This document shows positions 30,233-40,774 of a stretch of 64,000 nucleotides of DNA, one piece after another. Every line of letters begins with the position of its first letter. Within the stretch, counting starts at the first letter, position 1. A model generated the notes under the pieces. It ran no database searches. It was not told where the DNA came from and was given only the letters and a program-made list of their open reading frames with translations. Source of the stretch: Yersinia mollaretii ATCC 43969 (GTDB lineage Bacteria > Pseudomonadota > Gammaproteobacteria > Enterobacterales > Enterobacteriaceae); NCBI RefSeq assembly GCF_013282725.1, contig NZ_CP054043.1, positions 186,001 to 250,000 of the forward strand, written 5' to 3'. The position numbers and the translations under genes were made by a program.

Positions 30233-31357
30233 TCAGTTAGCCATCGCCAAACTGCCCTCTTTCTGTCGCTGCGCGATACTCTGTTCAAAGGTTTGCATTC
30301 CCCATTGCCCGCCGGACTGTATCACTGTCGGTAGCTGATAGGTTTTACCTTCACGAATCAGATGGCTACCAGCAGGGGTCTGCGTCAGTACTTCAAACAC
30401 CGCAATACGCCCACCCCCACTCTTATGACACAACTTCTGCGCGATCACTGCTCGCAAGCTGGCCGCCAACTGCGCCTGAATAACTGTTTTCTCTGCTGCG
30501 GGGAAAACATCCACCAGCCGATCTATTGCCTGAGTGGCCGTGCGGGTATGCAGTGTCGCCAACACCAGATGCCCAGTTTCAGCTGCGGTTAGCGCCAGCC
30601 TAATTGTCTCCTGATCCCGTAACTCCCCCAGCAGAATGATATCGGGATCTTGTCGCAGTGCTGCGCTTAAGGCACCACTGAAAGAGTGGGTATGGCTGCC
30701 CAGTTCCCGCTGCTGGATCAAACATAATTGGCTGCAATGAATAAACTCGATCGGATCTTCAAGCGTGATGATATGGCGAGCCTGCTGCTGATTAATGTCA
30801 CTGACCATCGCACTCAATGTGGTGGATTTACCGCTACCCGTAGCACCAGTCACCAGAATCAATCCATTCTCTTGCCTGATAAGTTGACTAATAATGCTTG
30901 GGGCATCCAATTCAGCCAGTGATGGGCAGGTAGCGGATATAAGACGAAAAGCGATGGATTGCCCCTGCCGTTGCTGAAAAACATTAGCCCGTAACCTTTG
31001 CCCCATAGCAGTGGTATAGGCGCAATCCACCTGCCCAGTGTGTTGCAATCGCTTTTGCTGAACCTCACTCAATAAGTGCTGACTAAGCCCATTGAGCCAA
31101 CCAGCATTAACCCGTGGCCAGTGGGTAAAGGTTTTCAGTTCACCCTCGATGCGCAATACCGGGTGATATCCGGTACAAAGGTGCAGATCTGACGCATTAT
31201 GATTTACACTAGCCGCCACTTTATTTGCGAAATCCTGTTCGTTAAAACCATCACTGGTAGGTTCGGGATTTTCTAAATCGATGCATCTGGTCGCTATACC
31301 GACATATGCGGGGTTATCCGGCTCTGAATTTTTATCATCAAGACGGGTGAAATCCAT
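30233..31357 (-). CDS. yggR: PilT-like twitching ATPase (YggR)
   Basis: 374-residue AAA-type ATPase of the type II/IV secretion family, resembling PilT retraction ATPases. The Walker A motif is LVTGATGSGKSTTLSAMVSD. The Asp box is HIITLEDPIEFIH and Walker B is DPDIILLGELRDQETIRLAL. The His box is ETGHLVLATLHTRTATQAIDRL. No pilus structural genes are nearby, so its pilus system, if any, is elsewhere. ATG 31357 has AGGAG seven bases upstream. The N-terminus is about 45 residues longer than in E. coli YggR. Only 19 bp separate it from the divergent yggS. Confidence 0.92.
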   Translation of the reverse strand: MDFTRLDDKNSEPDNPAYVGIATRCIDLENPEPTSDGFNEQDFANKVAASVNHNASDLHLCTGYHPVLRIEGELKTFTHWPRVNAGWLNGLSQHLLSEVQQKRLQHTGQVDCAYTTAMGQRLRANVFQQRQGQSIAFRLISATCPSLAELDAPSIISQLIRQENGLILVTGATGSGKSTTLSAMVSDINQQQARHIITLEDPIEFIHCSQLCLIQQRELGSHTHSFSGALSAALRQDPDIILLGELRDQETIRLALTAAETGHLVLATLHTRTATQAIDRLVDVFPAAEKTVIQAQLAASLRAVIAQKLCHKSGGGRIAVFEVLTQTPAGSHLIREGKTYQLPTVIQSGGQWGMQTFEQSIAQRQKEGSLAMAN

Positions 31358-31376
31358 ATCAAACTCCTGGGTCCAT

Positions 31377-32072
31377 ATGAGCACAATTGAGCAGAATCTA
31401 CAGGATGTCAGAGCGCGGATCGCCACAGTTTCACGTAGTTGCGCACGTTCTCCAGAAGAAGTTACCTTACTTGCAGTGAGTAAAACTAAACCTGTGACCG
31501 CTATCGAAGAAGCTATCGCGGCAGGCCAATATGCCTTTGGTGAAAATTATGTGCAGGAAGGGGTGGATAAAATCCACTATTTGGCCAATAAGCCCCATAT
31601 TCCCCCTCTTGAATGGCACTTTATTGGTCCACTGCAATCCAATAAAAGTCGGTTAGTGGCAGAGAATTTCGCCTGGTGTCATACCGTTGATCGGCTAAAA
31701 ATAGCACAGCGTTTGAGTGCACAACGCCCGGCAGATATGCCTGCGCTGAATGTCCTGATTCAGGTCAATATCAGTGATGAGCAAAGCAAATCAGGCATTG
31801 CCTTAGCGGAATTGCCTGCATTGGCGGCCAATATTAGCGAACTGCCGAATCTACATTTGCGTGGGCTGATGGCTATTCCAGCCCCCGAAACTGATTATCA
31901 GCGACAACTGGCAGTATTTGAGCAAATGAATCAGGCGTTCTTGACTTTAAAAGCCCAGTACCCTCAGATGGATACGCTTTCTATGGGTATGACGGATGAT
32001 ATGCCCGCAGCCATTGCTGCTGGCAGCACATTAGTGCGTATTGGCACGGCTATTTTTGGTGCCCGCGCGTAA
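31377..32072 (+). CDS. yggS: PLP homeostasis protein YggS
   Basis: 231-residue PLP-binding TIM-barrel protein (PLPBP/COG0325). The PLP Lys is in LLAVSKTKPVTAIEEAI near residue 36. GENYVQEGVDKI, WHFIGPLQSNKSR and the C-terminal SMGMTDDMPAAIAAGSTLVRIG are family motifs. It buffers pyridoxal phosphate and affects amino acid pools. ATG 31377 matches the family; the long reading from 31281 runs through yggR coding sequence and is rejected. Followed by proC, as in E. coli. Confidence 0.95.
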   Translation: MSTIEQNLQDVRARIATVSRSCARSPEEVTLLAVSKTKPVTAIEEAIAAGQYAFGENYVQEGVDKIHYLANKPHIPPLEWHFIGPLQSNKSRLVAENFAWCHTVDRLKIAQRLSAQRPADMPALNVLIQVNISDEQSKSGIALAELPALAANISELPNLHLRGLMAIPAPETDYQRQLAVFEQMNQAFLTLKAQYPQMDTLSMGMTDDMPAAIAAGSTLVRIGTAIFGARA

Positions 32073-32106
32073 ACACCGTTGCGGCTTCAAGAACGGCAGA
32101 CACAGG

Positions 32107-32231
32107 TTACCCAAAGTCATTGGAGTTGCAGGTAGGCGGCAAGAGAGCGAATCCCGATGACCTGACTCAAGTCAGTGATTCGGGTAAGTGAACATAGCCA
32201 ACAACCCTGCGGCTTCAAGAACGAAGGGTAA
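32107..32231 (+). repeat. ERIC element, about 125 bp
   Basis: Bounded by TTACCC / GGGTAA. It contains GAATCCCGATGACCTGACTC, the central hairpin AAGTCAGTGATTCGGG, and the right arm CTGCGGCTTCAAGAACGAAG. A scrap of a second right arm (GTTGCGGCTTCAAGAACGG, about 32079-32097) precedes it. This suggests an earlier tandem copy was lost. It lies in the yggS-proC gap and ends 15 bp before the proC start codon. Confidence 0.85.
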
Positions 32232-32246
32232 AGGAGAGAATATTCA

Positions 32247-33068
32247 ATGCAGCATCGCCACATTACATTCATTGGCGCGGGCAATATGGCTCGCGCGATT
32301 ATTGCAGGTTTAGTGGTTGGTGGTTACCCCGCTAAAATGATCAGTGTTTGTGCGCCTTCCGGTAAAAACCGTGACGCGCTGGCCGCTGAGTTTGGTGTTA
32401 TCAGTAGTGATGATAATATCGCCGAGGCACAAAAGGCCAACGTGATCATTTTAGCGGTTAAGCCTCAATTGATGGCCGATGTATGTCAGCCGTTACAGGA
32501 AAATGTCGACTTCACCGGCAAACTGGTACTTTCCATCGCTGCGGGTGTTCAGGTTTCGCGCTTCTATGCATTATTGGGCGATAGACTCAATCTGGTACGT
32601 ATTATGCCCAATACCCCATCCCTGATAGGGAAAGGAATGAGCGGCTTATATGCACCGGAACAGGTTTCGCAGGATGACCGCGACTTCACTACTGCGCTAA
32701 TGAGTTCGGTGGGCAAAGTTTGTTGGGTGAATGACGAGAATGGTATCAACAGCGTGATTGCGGCGGCAGGTAGTGCACCCGCCTATTTCTTCCTGTTTAT
32801 GGAAGCGATGCAGCAAGAAGCCGAGCGGTTAGGTTTTGACAGTGAAACCGCCCGCCTGCTGGTGCAACAAGCCGCCTCTGGTGCCACTGCACTGGTGGAA
32901 GCCAACCCGCAATTGCCTATTTCAACACTGCGCCAGCAAGTAACGTCTAAAGGTGGAACCACGGCTGAGGCCATTCGGGTGTTTAATGAGCAACACTTAG
33001 CGGAAACTGTTGCCGCCGCCATGCAAGCGGCGATTGTGCGAGCAAAAGAGATGGAAAAGCTGTTCTAA
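32247..33068 (+). CDS. proC: Pyrroline-5-carboxylate reductase
   Basis: Last step of proline synthesis: reduces pyrroline-5-carboxylate with NAD(P)H. It has 273 residues. The Rossmann motif is FIGAGNMARAIIAGL. The C-terminal signature is STLRQQVTSKGGTTAEAIRVF, and LVRIMPNTPSLIGKGMSG is conserved. AGGAGAGAA precedes the ATG, immediately after the ERIC repeat, so the ribosome site abuts the repeat. Context yggS-proC-yggT-yggU-rdgB-hemW is conserved. Confidence 0.97.
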   Translation: MQHRHITFIGAGNMARAIIAGLVVGGYPAKMISVCAPSGKNRDALAAEFGVISSDDNIAEAQKANVIILAVKPQLMADVCQPLQENVDFTGKLVLSIAAGVQVSRFYALLGDRLNLVRIMPNTPSLIGKGMSGLYAPEQVSQDDRDFTTALMSSVGKVCWVNDENGINSVIAAAGSAPAYFFLFMEAMQQEAERLGFDSETARLLVQQAASGATALVEANPQLPISTLRQQVTSKGGTTAEAIRVFNEQHLAETVAAAMQAAIVRAKEMEKLF

Positions 33069-33172
33069 CGGCGACAAAATTTACAAAAACCGACACTAGC
33101 CCCGACCGTTTCTCGTTAAGATAGGGGTCTGTAACATATGCGAATATCTAATATTAAGGACGAAAGCAACTC

Positions 33173-33727
33173 ATGCTAACGCTGACTTTTCTGGCCAAAA
33201 CGGTCATTGACCTGTATGTGATGGTACTGCTGTTGCGCATCTGGATGCAGTGGGTTCACAGCGATTTCTACAATCCGTTTTCGCAATTTGTAGTGAAAAT
33301 TACGCAACCGATAGTGGGTCCACTGCGCCGAATTATCCCATCACTGGGGCCAATCGACAGTGCATCACTACTGGTGGCATTTTTGTTGATGACCATTAAG
33401 TTCCCACTGTTATTACTGATTGGCAGCGGTTCGATATCCCTCAGCCCTTACAACCTGCTGTTTGGGGTTATTGCTCTGGTTAAAGCCGCCGGTTATCTGA
33501 TTTTCTGGATCATGATTATCCGCGCACTGATGAGCTGGGTCAGTCAAGGTCGCAGCCCGATGGACTACCTGCTGCATCAGTTAACCGAACCATTGATGGC
33601 ACCAATTCGTCGCATCTTACCTGCCATGGGCGGTATCGATTTTTCAGCGATGGTCGTTATTCTTATCCTGTATCTGATCAACTTCTTAGGTATGGATTTG
33701 TTAGGCGAGCTTTGGGTTATGCTGTGA
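33173..33727 (+). CDS. yggT: YggT family membrane protein
   Basis: 184-residue inner-membrane protein with two repeated YGGT modules, each with two helices. The repeats are visible as [10 protein letters not shown]...[23 protein letters not shown] and [12 protein letters not shown]...[18 protein letters not shown]. No enzymatic motif is seen and the function is not firmly established. Overlaps the yggU start by four bases (GTGA). Confidence 0.93.
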   Translation: MLTLTFLAKTVIDLYVMVLLLRIWMQWVHSDFYNPFSQFVVKITQPIVGPLRRIIPSLGPIDSASLLVAFLLMTIKFPLLLLIGSGSISLSPYNLLFGVIALVKAAGYLIFWIMIIRALMSWVSQGRSPMDYLLHQLTEPLMAPIRRILPAMGGIDFSAMVVILILYLINFLGMDLLGELWVML

Positions 33728-34014
33728 GTGCAGCAACATCCTTGCTGGACGGGCTGGTACTCAGGCTATATATTCAGCCGAAAGCCAGCCGTGATCAGAT
33801 AGTTGGTTTACATGGCGATGAATTGAAAGTCGCCATTACCGCCCCACCCGTTGATGGGCAAGCTAATGCCCACTTAATCAAGTTTATCGCTAAGCAGTTT
33901 CGGGTAGCGAAAAGTCAGGTCATTATCGAAAAGGGCGAGTTGGGGCGGCACAAACAGATTAAAATCGTCAATCCGCAACAGATACCGCCAGAAGTCGCGG
34001 TGTTGCTTGAGTGA
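33724..34014 (+). CDS. yggU: UPF0235 family protein YggU
   Basis: 96-residue DUF167/UPF0235 protein. Typical segments are [38 protein letters not shown] and [13 protein letters not shown]. The function is unknown. GTG 33724 overlaps the yggT stop as GTGA and gives the length of E. coli YggU. The TTG at 33712 is unlikely. Confidence 0.93.
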   Translation: MSAATSLLDGLVLRLYIQPKASRDQIVGLHGDELKVAITAPPVDGQANAHLIKFIAKQFRVAKSQVIIEKGELGRHKQIKIVNPQQIPPEVAVLLE

Positions 34015-34078
34015 TATTTTCCCGCCAGACCATTCAGTCTCAGCCAAGAAGTATCAGCGAAAAATTCAGGATTCATTC

Positions 34079-34672
34079 ATGCAAAAAATAGTATTAGCCA
34101 CCGGTAACCCCGGAAAAGTGCGCGAGCTGGCAAGCTTGCTCGCTGATTTCGGCTTAGATGTCGTCGCGCAAACCGAACTGGGCGTCGAGTCTGCCGAAGA
34201 GACCGGCTTAACCTTTATCGAAAATGCCCTATTAAAAGCGCGCCATGCAGCCCAGATGACAGGGTTGCCCGCTATCGCCGATGACTCAGGTTTGGCGGTT
34301 GATGCTTTGGCTGGTGCACCTGGAATTTACTCCGCCCGTTTCGCGGGTACTGACGCCAGTGATCAGGAGAACCTCGATAAACTTCTGGTGACACTGAAAG
34401 ATGTTCCCGATGGACAGCGCAGCGCTCAATTCCATTGCGTACTGGTTTATATGCGCCATGCTGATGATCCAACACCGTTGGTGTTCCACGGCCAATGGCC
34501 TGGCGTGATTGCTCATCAACCTGCGGGTACTGCCGGATTTGGCTATGACCCTATATTCTATGTGCCTGAATTGGGCAAAACCGCAGCAGAATTGACCCGA
34601 GAAGAGAAACACGCGGTATCTCATCGTGGCCAAGCCCTGAAATTGATGTTGGATGCGCTGCGCAATGCTTAA
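34079..34672 (+). CDS. rdgB: dITP/XTP pyrophosphatase
   Basis: Cleans the nucleotide pool by hydrolysing dITP, ITP and XTP to monophosphates. It has 197 residues, the length of E. coli RdgB. Ham1-family motifs are [50 protein letters not shown] and the C-terminal [22 protein letters not shown] 34079 matches the family start; the earlier ATG at 34007 lies inside yggU. Overlaps hemW by eight bases. Confidence 0.96.
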   Translation: MQKIVLATGNPGKVRELASLLADFGLDVVAQTELGVESAEETGLTFIENALLKARHAAQMTGLPAIADDSGLAVDALAGAPGIYSARFAGTDASDQENLDKLLVTLKDVPDGQRSAQFHCVLVYMRHADDPTPLVFHGQWPGVIAHQPAGTAGFGYDPIFYVPELGKTAAELTREEKHAVSHRGQALKLMLDALRNA

Positions 34673-35795
34673 ATTACCTCCGCTCAGTCTCTACATTCAT
34701 ATTCCCTGGTGTGTGCAGAAGTGCCCTTACTGCGACTTTAACTCCCATGCGCTGAAAGGTGATGTGCCTCATCAGGAATATGTAGAGCACTTATTGGCGG
34801 ACCTTGATGTCGATGCGCCACTGGTCAGTGGACGTGAGATCAGCACTATTTTCATTGGCGGTGGTACCCCTAGTTTGCTCAGTGCCGAGGCAATGCAACA
34901 GTTGCTCGATGGTGTACGCGCTAGATTGCCCGTGGCCGTGGATGCTGAAATTACCATGGAAGCCAATCCCGGCGCTGTTGAAGCCGATCGCTTCAGTGGC
35001 TATCAACGCGCCGGTATCAACCGTATCTCTATTGGTGTGCAAAGCTTTAGTGCGCAGAAATTAACACGCCTTGGGCGGATACATGGGCCAGATGAAGCTA
35101 AGCGCGCCGCAGAGCTGGCAACCTCATTGCAGTTGCGCAGTTTTAATCTGGATTTGATGCATGGCCTACCTGACCAGACATTAGAGGAAGCGCTGGATGA
35201 TTTGCGTCAGGCTATTGCGCTGAACCCACCTCATCTCTCTTGGTATCAGTTGACTATCGAGCCGAATACCAGTTTCAGTTCACGGCCACCTGTCCTGCCA
35301 GATGACGATGCGCTGTGGGATATCTTCCAGCAAGGGCATCAATTACTCAGTGCCGCTGGGTATCAGCAATATGAAACCTCGGCCTATGCTAAACCGGGTT
35401 ATCAATGCCAGCACAACCTTAATTACTGGCGCTTTGGCGATTATCTGGGTATTGGTTGTGGGGCGCACGGTAAAATTACCTTTAGCGACGGCCGAATATT
35501 ACGCACGATAAAGACCAAGCATCCCCGTGGTTTTATGCAGGGTAAATACCTTGATAAGCAATATGAAGTGGAAGCTGCCGATCGACCTTTTGAGTTCTTT
35601 ATGAACCGCTTTCGCCTGCTGGAAGCTGCGCCACGCGCGGATTTCTATCACTTTACCGGTTTGGCTGAAAGTACCATCCGCCCGCAGTTGGATGAGGCGT
35701 TAGCCAAAGAGTATTTAATTGAAACAGAGGAGTACTGGCAAATTACCGAAAAAGGGAAGCTATTCCTTAACTCGCTGCTGGAGCTGTTTTTATAA
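34665..35795 (+). CDS. hemW: Heme chaperone HemW (HemN-like radical SAM protein)
   Basis: 376-residue radical-SAM protein that carries heme to membrane respiratory proteins. It is related to HemN but is not a coproporphyrinogen oxidase. The [4Fe-4S] motif is [20 protein letters not shown] (Cys-x3-Cys-x2-Cys). [17 protein letters not shown] and the C-terminal HemN domain are present. Absence of the extra N-terminal Cys typical of HemN supports HemW. ATG 34665 overlaps the end of rdgB. The next gene, the giant toxin, is convergent. Confidence 0.94.
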   Translation: MLKLPPLSLYIHIPWCVQKCPYCDFNSHALKGDVPHQEYVEHLLADLDVDAPLVSGREISTIFIGGGTPSLLSAEAMQQLLDGVRARLPVAVDAEITMEANPGAVEADRFSGYQRAGINRISIGVQSFSAQKLTRLGRIHGPDEAKRAAELATSLQLRSFNLDLMHGLPDQTLEEALDDLRQAIALNPPHLSWYQLTIEPNTSFSSRPPVLPDDDALWDIFQQGHQLLSAAGYQQYETSAYAKPGYQCQHNLNYWRFGDYLGIGCGAHGKITFSDGRILRTIKTKHPRGFMQGKYLDKQYEVEAADRPFEFFMNRFRLLEAAPRADFYHFTGLAESTIRPQLDEALAKEYLIETEEYWQITEKGKLFLNSLLELFL

Positions 35796-35854
35796 CTACA
35801 GTCTGATAAGAAACAAATTGGCCAATAATAAATAAACTGGCGGATAGATAACAT

Positions 35855-35873
35855 GAGGGCATAATCTGCCCTC
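35855..35873. terminator. Weak hairpin between hemW and the toxin gene
   Basis: Seven-base stem GAGGGCA / TGCCCTC with a five-base loop between two convergent genes. No T-run is present on either strand, so termination is only possible, not shown. Confidence 0.35.
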
Positions 35874-35932
35874 TGCGTATTTGAGATATCCCCGCAGATA
35901 TTATACCCCCTCAAGAACATCATAGCCGGTGC

Positions 35933-38900
35933 TTAATTTACACCCACAGAATCCATAGACGGTGAATGCACCACCGCAGGCTGCGACACCCACTGTGGCG
36001 AAATAAATTCTGGATAGATCTCGACTGAATCCATTGCCCCCATAGCCTCAGTTAATGAGCCAATATCCAGACCCGACGCCTCAATCAATTCTGCCGTTAA
36101 TAGTGGTTCAGGATTGGTGACTGGTTGTGGTTCGGCAATAAAGGCCTGCTCAATAGCCATTCCTCTGTCCAGCCGTAATATCAATTGATCAAAGGTCATA
36201 TCCTGTTCTGATAACTGAGCAATGTGCTCTGCTGTTAATTTTTTCTGGTGAAAATAGTGTCTCAAATTTAGTGATTTATTTAGCGCCAAAGGGGGCTGCC
36301 CTTCACTAAATGGCACACCATACTCTTTTAATACTGTAATGTTATCCAGCATTAAATTAAAATTTTCGCGGCTATTGATATTATATCTTATTGCCCACTG
36401 AATGAGGACTTCGCGACTGAAACCATACTCCTGCCAACAAAACTCAATATCGAGTTCGGTAAGATCAATTCTATTTCTTAACACAAAATCTACTGATCTA
36501 TCATCTAACGGAGAGTGGTTAATTGAGTTAAGTTGATCCAATAAATAGTCAATATCAGCCGATCGACGTAAATGATATTGACTGACTCTGTCGGCAAGAT
36601 TTCTCGTGCTCAGATTGTCACGATCAAGTCTGGCTAACTGTTCCGCTGTCAGACTAATATGCTCGGCAATTAATGGTTGGCAAACTTGATTAATTCTCTC
36701 TCTTATCAGCGGCAAAGGATCAGCCACACGGGAATAGTAACGCCAGGCCACCGTTGCCAATGATACCAAATAATCTATATCAGCCGGATTATTTATCCGG
36801 TGGTTAACCGCCCACGTTTTAATCGTATTAAGTTGGCTAAGAGTATTATAGCCGTCAGATGAATCGATATCGGCTAACTGGCGGATACTCAATGTCAGCC
36901 CCAGGGATTTAAGCTCTTGGCATAACTGGTAATACTCGTTGGAATAAGGACGTAGGTTGAATAACTCATCAAAAGCAATCTGAGAATCTTCCACCCAAAT
37001 AAATTCTACTTGTTTCCCTTGTCCAAGATACCAATCTACAAATGTGATACGGTTAAGTGCGTCACCCTGAATATCAAGAATGAGATTATTTCCACGACGC
37101 TCGGCTGATAAGGTATGTAAACCAATGGTATGATCCAGATACAGCTGATCTTCCCCACTGCTCTCCTCGATATTTATCACGCCACTGCCAGCACTATAAT
37201 AATAGGTATCATCACCAGAACCGCCTTTTAGCTTGGTATTTTCGCGACCACGGATATAGATTATGGCATCATTCCCATCCCCGGAATCAATACTGTTTTC
37301 AGGGAGAAATGTTGCGGCATGAATTACAATCTCATCATTATCGGCACTGACAGCGGGTACCTGTTGTGCTGCAATAAAAGGGCGGTTTTCACTGTCTATA
37401 TTTACCCGATAATAAACAAACTCACCGCTAACAGGGTCACGATACTGCGACTGCCCACATTTATCAGTTATTATCAAATGACGATAGGACTCATCTGCCA
37501 GATAATTCAATAAACGGATGCGCTGGTGCTTTTCCGATTGTTCGCGATGATGCAACAAAACATCGTCCCCATCAGCTTCAACAATTATGTCACTGAGCAA
37601 CCAAGAGGCCAGAACTAAAGTATCTGTAGCCAATGAATCGTCATGATTATCTATTCTAATCTCTGTAGGATTGTCCATCTCATCCTGAATAAAGTAGGTG
37701 TCATTACCACCGTATCCAGATAACAACCCATGCCCTTTCAATGCTTGAAAAATATTATCATGTTGGTCCCCCAACAGTTCATAATGGGGTAAGAACCCTA
37801 TCAATAGGGAGTGCTCACGGGGAGATAAAGTGACAAAATCCGGTAAAATGCATTGGCGTAATATTTTATCTTTCTCACCCTCAATTCGGTTTATATGGGT
37901 AACGACATGCTGCTGTTGATGAAGACCTAATGACAATTGTACTACCATGCTTTCTGGGCTGTTCTTTCCTAGCAGATGTTTATAGCCTCGATCAGTCAGC
38001 GGCAAATAATAAGCCACCATCTCCGGGGAGAATTCACACTCTTCATTAAAAAATGTTGGCCATAATGGCGTCAGGATAAAACCATCTGCAGTCTGAATAT
38101 TGAAACTCAGCACTTGCTGTTTATAGTTATTCAGCATTTCATAAATATCAATTAGCCTGACCTCTGTTATATAACCGTCACTACTCCTGAGTTTAATTAA
38201 TATATCTAACTGTTCTAGTTCGATAGAAATTATTTCATTTAAATTATGGTCTAGCAAAATATTACTGGTGGATAATTTTTCACTGTTGTTTTCCTGTTCC
38301 TCTTCAATACGTATCTTAACGGGATGATCACGACTATTTTTAAGAATGTGATAATTATCTAGCCCTCGTCCTCCGTTCGCGACTCCGGCCTCCAGCGCCA
38401 ATACATCATTACCTGCATAAGCATGAATTTCATCTTCAGCCCCCATGCCATTAAGATAATTATCCAAGTCAGTACCCATGATTTTGTCATTAACACTTTC
38501 ATGGCCGATAACATTTTCAAAATTATAGAGTAATGCAACTCTTTTCTTACTGTCATGAGAGATCTGACTGTAATATCCAGTATTTATATCTATAACACTA
38601 TGAACATTCTTATCTAACATCTCTCCCAGAGTTACCGTATCATTACCCCTATCACCATTTAGTATATGTATATTAGTGCCAATAGATTTAGTTAAAATAA
38701 AAGTATCTGCATTCTCTCCGCCCTTATACTCCTTAACTCCTTCACCTACTGTAAAAATATTTTTCTTTTTACTATAACCTTCAGCTATATCATGCCCCCC
38801 ACCTAAATCATACAGCGCAGCTACATCATTTTCGTTTACTTCAAGTAATGGATGAGCTTGTATTTCACCTTGTTTAGAGAGGGAAATTAAATTATGGCCC

Positions 38901-40774
38901 CCATATTCATTCTGAGAAAGAGAGATAATTTTATTTTGTTCTATTTTTGCCAATCGGTTCTGACGATAACGAACTCGGCTCCCCTCTTCTTCTCTAAGCG
39001 TAATTTTGTTTATCATTAGAGGTGTATCAAATGTATAATTTTCGGCGATCTTTTTTCCCCATGAACGATAATAAGTTCCATCATCTAAAATCACGATCAA
39101 GTCGAGAAAACCATCTTTGTTTAAGTCCGCCAACTGTAATTGTGATCGATGGGGAGTGAGTGAAGAGAGTAGATCATGAAGCCCCCTAGGTAATTTTATC
39201 TTACTCTGATTAAACTCATGAGTACTATTACCTGATAGTTGTAGCATTTCACCCTGTTTATTGAACAGCAGAACATCATCAAAACCATCCCGATTAATAT
39301 CACCCACTAATGAATATGGATAATCCAGACTATTTCCATCATATAAACTTCGTTTTATTGGATTAATAAATTCACGTGAATGGGATGTAAAATCATTAAT
39401 TTCCTCGGACTGAGGGAATAGTACTGTATCATAGTTATAAATCGTCATCCCATTATGAGAAAAAATAATAACCTCAGAAACTCCATCACCATTAAAATCA
39501 CCTAATAATGGGAAGGCCATATTAGAAAATTCTTTTTCCAATATAGCCATAGGTAACTTTTCTGATGGCAACACTTGATTTATTTTACTATAACCTCCTT
39601 CAGTATTAGCTAGAAAAATATCCATTTCATAATACCAGCTATCAATGTAATCCTCCAAGGAAGAGAATCCTAATGAGTTTCTGGTTGAGGAAAAATAGGT
39701 ATAGCATTTCCCATGAATAACAATAAAATCATTAATACCATTACGGTCAACATCACCATGAAGAATGAAGTTACCTTTCACAGAATCACCGCTTAACTCA
39801 CTTAAATTATGATAAAGATTTAACTTCTCAATTTTAACAACACTCGCATTACTCTCATATTTAGTATTATCGGCAATAATAGTGTCATTAACTGAGTTTA
39901 TATTATCCAACTGATAATACTCATGTTGACCCCGTTCAGCATATTCAGTATAAATTCGGGCATTTTCCAGAGGATCCCCCAAAAAAGCTCTCACTTTTTC
40001 AGTGATCTGCACGAACTGAGATCGATCATCTCGCTTAATAAAAGGAATGCTCTGGAGGATAGTTTCTCCTCGACTGTAAAACAGAGTATCAACACCCACA
40101 CTTTTTTCTAGCAGTTCCTGATAATAATCATGCTGTTGTTGTTGAATATGACTTATGGTTTGGTTATATCTGATTTGGTTATCTACACCGGGTGCTAAGG
40201 GAAATTTTAAAAATAGCCTCAAGCCATTTTCAAATCTTTGGCCTCCCGTCATATCCGGTACAATGTCGCGAATTCTCTCAATCTGACTCACCGCAGAGTA
40301 AATTTCACCTGCAACCATCATTGTAGCGGCTAATATAATGCCTACCGGCCCAGCCATTATGCCTACTGTACCTCCTACGGCCATAGAAATAGCAACTCCC
40401 AGACCAATAGCGGCATTAATCGTTGAGAAAATACCACTAGCCATAAGATCTCTTCTGATATGTGGGTCTGTCTCAGTCGCCAATCGTGAAAAAGCGTAGT
40501 ACGCCTGATAAATATCAATGCCAGAGGTGATTACTGACAGTATAGGTAGGGTAAAACGAGCAATGCCTGAGGCGGTCTGGCGAATAGCTATTTGACGAAG
40601 ATCTTTAAGAAAATGGCTATTAAGCAATAAGGTAGGATGATGCTTTAATAACGTTATTCTACTCAGAAAGGCTGGTGTCATTACAGCCCCATTACCAATA
40701 ATCTTTTGCAGGTAACGGATTCCCCAAGTCCTAAATGCAAATTGCAGCGCATTTATAGCAATATTTGCCCCCAC
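35933..40774 (-). CDS. Giant toxin, downstream part: translocation, FG-GAP and RTX-like region (out of frame with the upstream part)
   Basis: 1613 codons open from a GTG at 40774, itself inside the G-rich slippage tract, so independent translation is doubtful. Residues about 75-175 (TLPILSVITSGIDIYQAYYA; AMAVGG- and AGPVG-type hydrophobic runs; MTGGQRFENGLRLFLKF) resemble the TcdA/TcdB pore-forming region. Four FG-GAP-like calcium repeats follow near residues 343, 425, 496 and 555 (GDVDRNGINDFIVI, GDFNGDGVSEVIIF, GDINRDGFDDVLLF, ADLNKDGFLDLIVI). RTX-like motifs follow near 686-790 and 1020-1190 (GDRGNDTV, GYGGNDTY, SGDGNDAII, GGSGDDTYYY). The last 350 residues are helical repeats of unknown role. 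AT-rich compared with neighbouring genes, which suggests horizontal gain. Confidence 0.8.
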   Translation of the reverse strand: MGANIAINALQFAFRTWGIRYLQKIIGNGAVMTPAFLSRITLLKHHPTLLLNSHFLKDLRQIAIRQTASGIARFTLPILSVITSGIDIYQAYYAFSRLATETDPHIRRDLMASGIFSTINAAIGLGVAISMAVGGTVGIMAGPVGIILAATMMVAGEIYSAVSQIERIRDIVPDMTGGQRFENGLRLFLKFPLAPGVDNQIRYNQTISHIQQQQHDYYQELLEKSVGVDTLFYSRGETILQSIPFIKRDDRSQFVQITEKVRAFLGDPLENARIYTEYAERGQHEYYQLDNINSVNDTIIADNTKYESNASVVKIEKLNLYHNLSELSGDSVKGNFILHGDVDRNGINDFIVIHGKCYTYFSSTRNSLGFSSLEDYIDSWYYEMDIFLANTEGGYSKINQVLPSEKLPMAILEKEFSNMAFPLLGDFNGDGVSEVIIFSHNGMTIYNYDTVLFPQSEEINDFTSHSREFINPIKRSLYDGNSLDYPYSLVGDINRDGFDDVLLFNKQGEMLQLSGNSTHEFNQSKIKLPRGLHDLLSSLTPHRSQLQLADLNKDGFLDLIVILDDGTYYRSWGKKIAENYTFDTPLMINKITLREEEGSRVRYRQNRLAKIEQNKIISLSQNEYGGHNLISLSKQGEIQAHPLLEVNENDVAALYDLGGGHDIAEGYSKKKNIFTVGEGVKEYKGGENADTFILTKSIGTNIHILNGDRGNDTVTLGEMLDKNVHSVIDINTGYYSQISHDSKKRVALLYNFENVIGHESVNDKIMGTDLDNYLNGMGAEDEIHAYAGNDVLALEAGVANGGRGLDNYHILKNSRDHPVKIRIEEEQENNSEKLSTSNILLDHNLNEIISIELEQLDILIKLRSSDGYITEVRLIDIYEMLNNYKQQVLSFNIQTADGFILTPLWPTFFNEECEFSPEMVAYYLPLTDRGYKHLLGKNSPESMVVQLSLGLHQQQHVVTHINRIEGEKDKILRQCILPDFVTLSPREHSLLIGFLPHYELLGDQHDNIFQALKGHGLLSGYGGNDTYFIQDEMDNPTEIRIDNHDDSLATDTLVLASWLLSDIIVEADGDDVLLHHREQSEKHQRIRLLNYLADESYRHLIITDKCGQSQYRDPVSGEFVYYRVNIDSENRPFIAAQQVPAVSADNDEIVIHAATFLPENSIDSGDGNDAIIYIRGRENTKLKGGSGDDTYYYSAGSGVINIEESSGEDQLYLDHTIGLHTLSAERRGNNLILDIQGDALNRITFVDWYLGQGKQVEFIWVEDSQIAFDELFNLRPYSNEYYQLCQELKSLGLTLSIRQLADIDSSDGYNTLSQLNTIKTWAVNHRINNPADIDYLVSLATVAWRYYSRVADPLPLIRERINQVCQPLIAEHISLTAEQLARLDRDNLSTRNLADRVSQYHLRRSADIDYLLDQLNSINHSPLDDRSVDFVLRNRIDLTELDIEFCWQEYGFSREVLIQWAIRYNINSRENFNLMLDNITVLKEYGVPFSEGQPPLALNKSLNLRHYFHQKKLTAEHIAQLSEQDMTFDQLILRLDRGMAIEQAFIAEPQPVTNPEPLLTAELIEASGLDIGSLTEAMGAMDSVEIYPEFISPQWVSQPAVVHSPSMDSVGVN

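Noticed and set aside
35933..40774. Reading the downstream half of the toxin as a separate RTX gene with its own start
   Set aside because: Its only start near the 5' end is a GTG within the G-rich tract without a spaced ribosome site, and the frame aligns with the upstream part after removal of one G.
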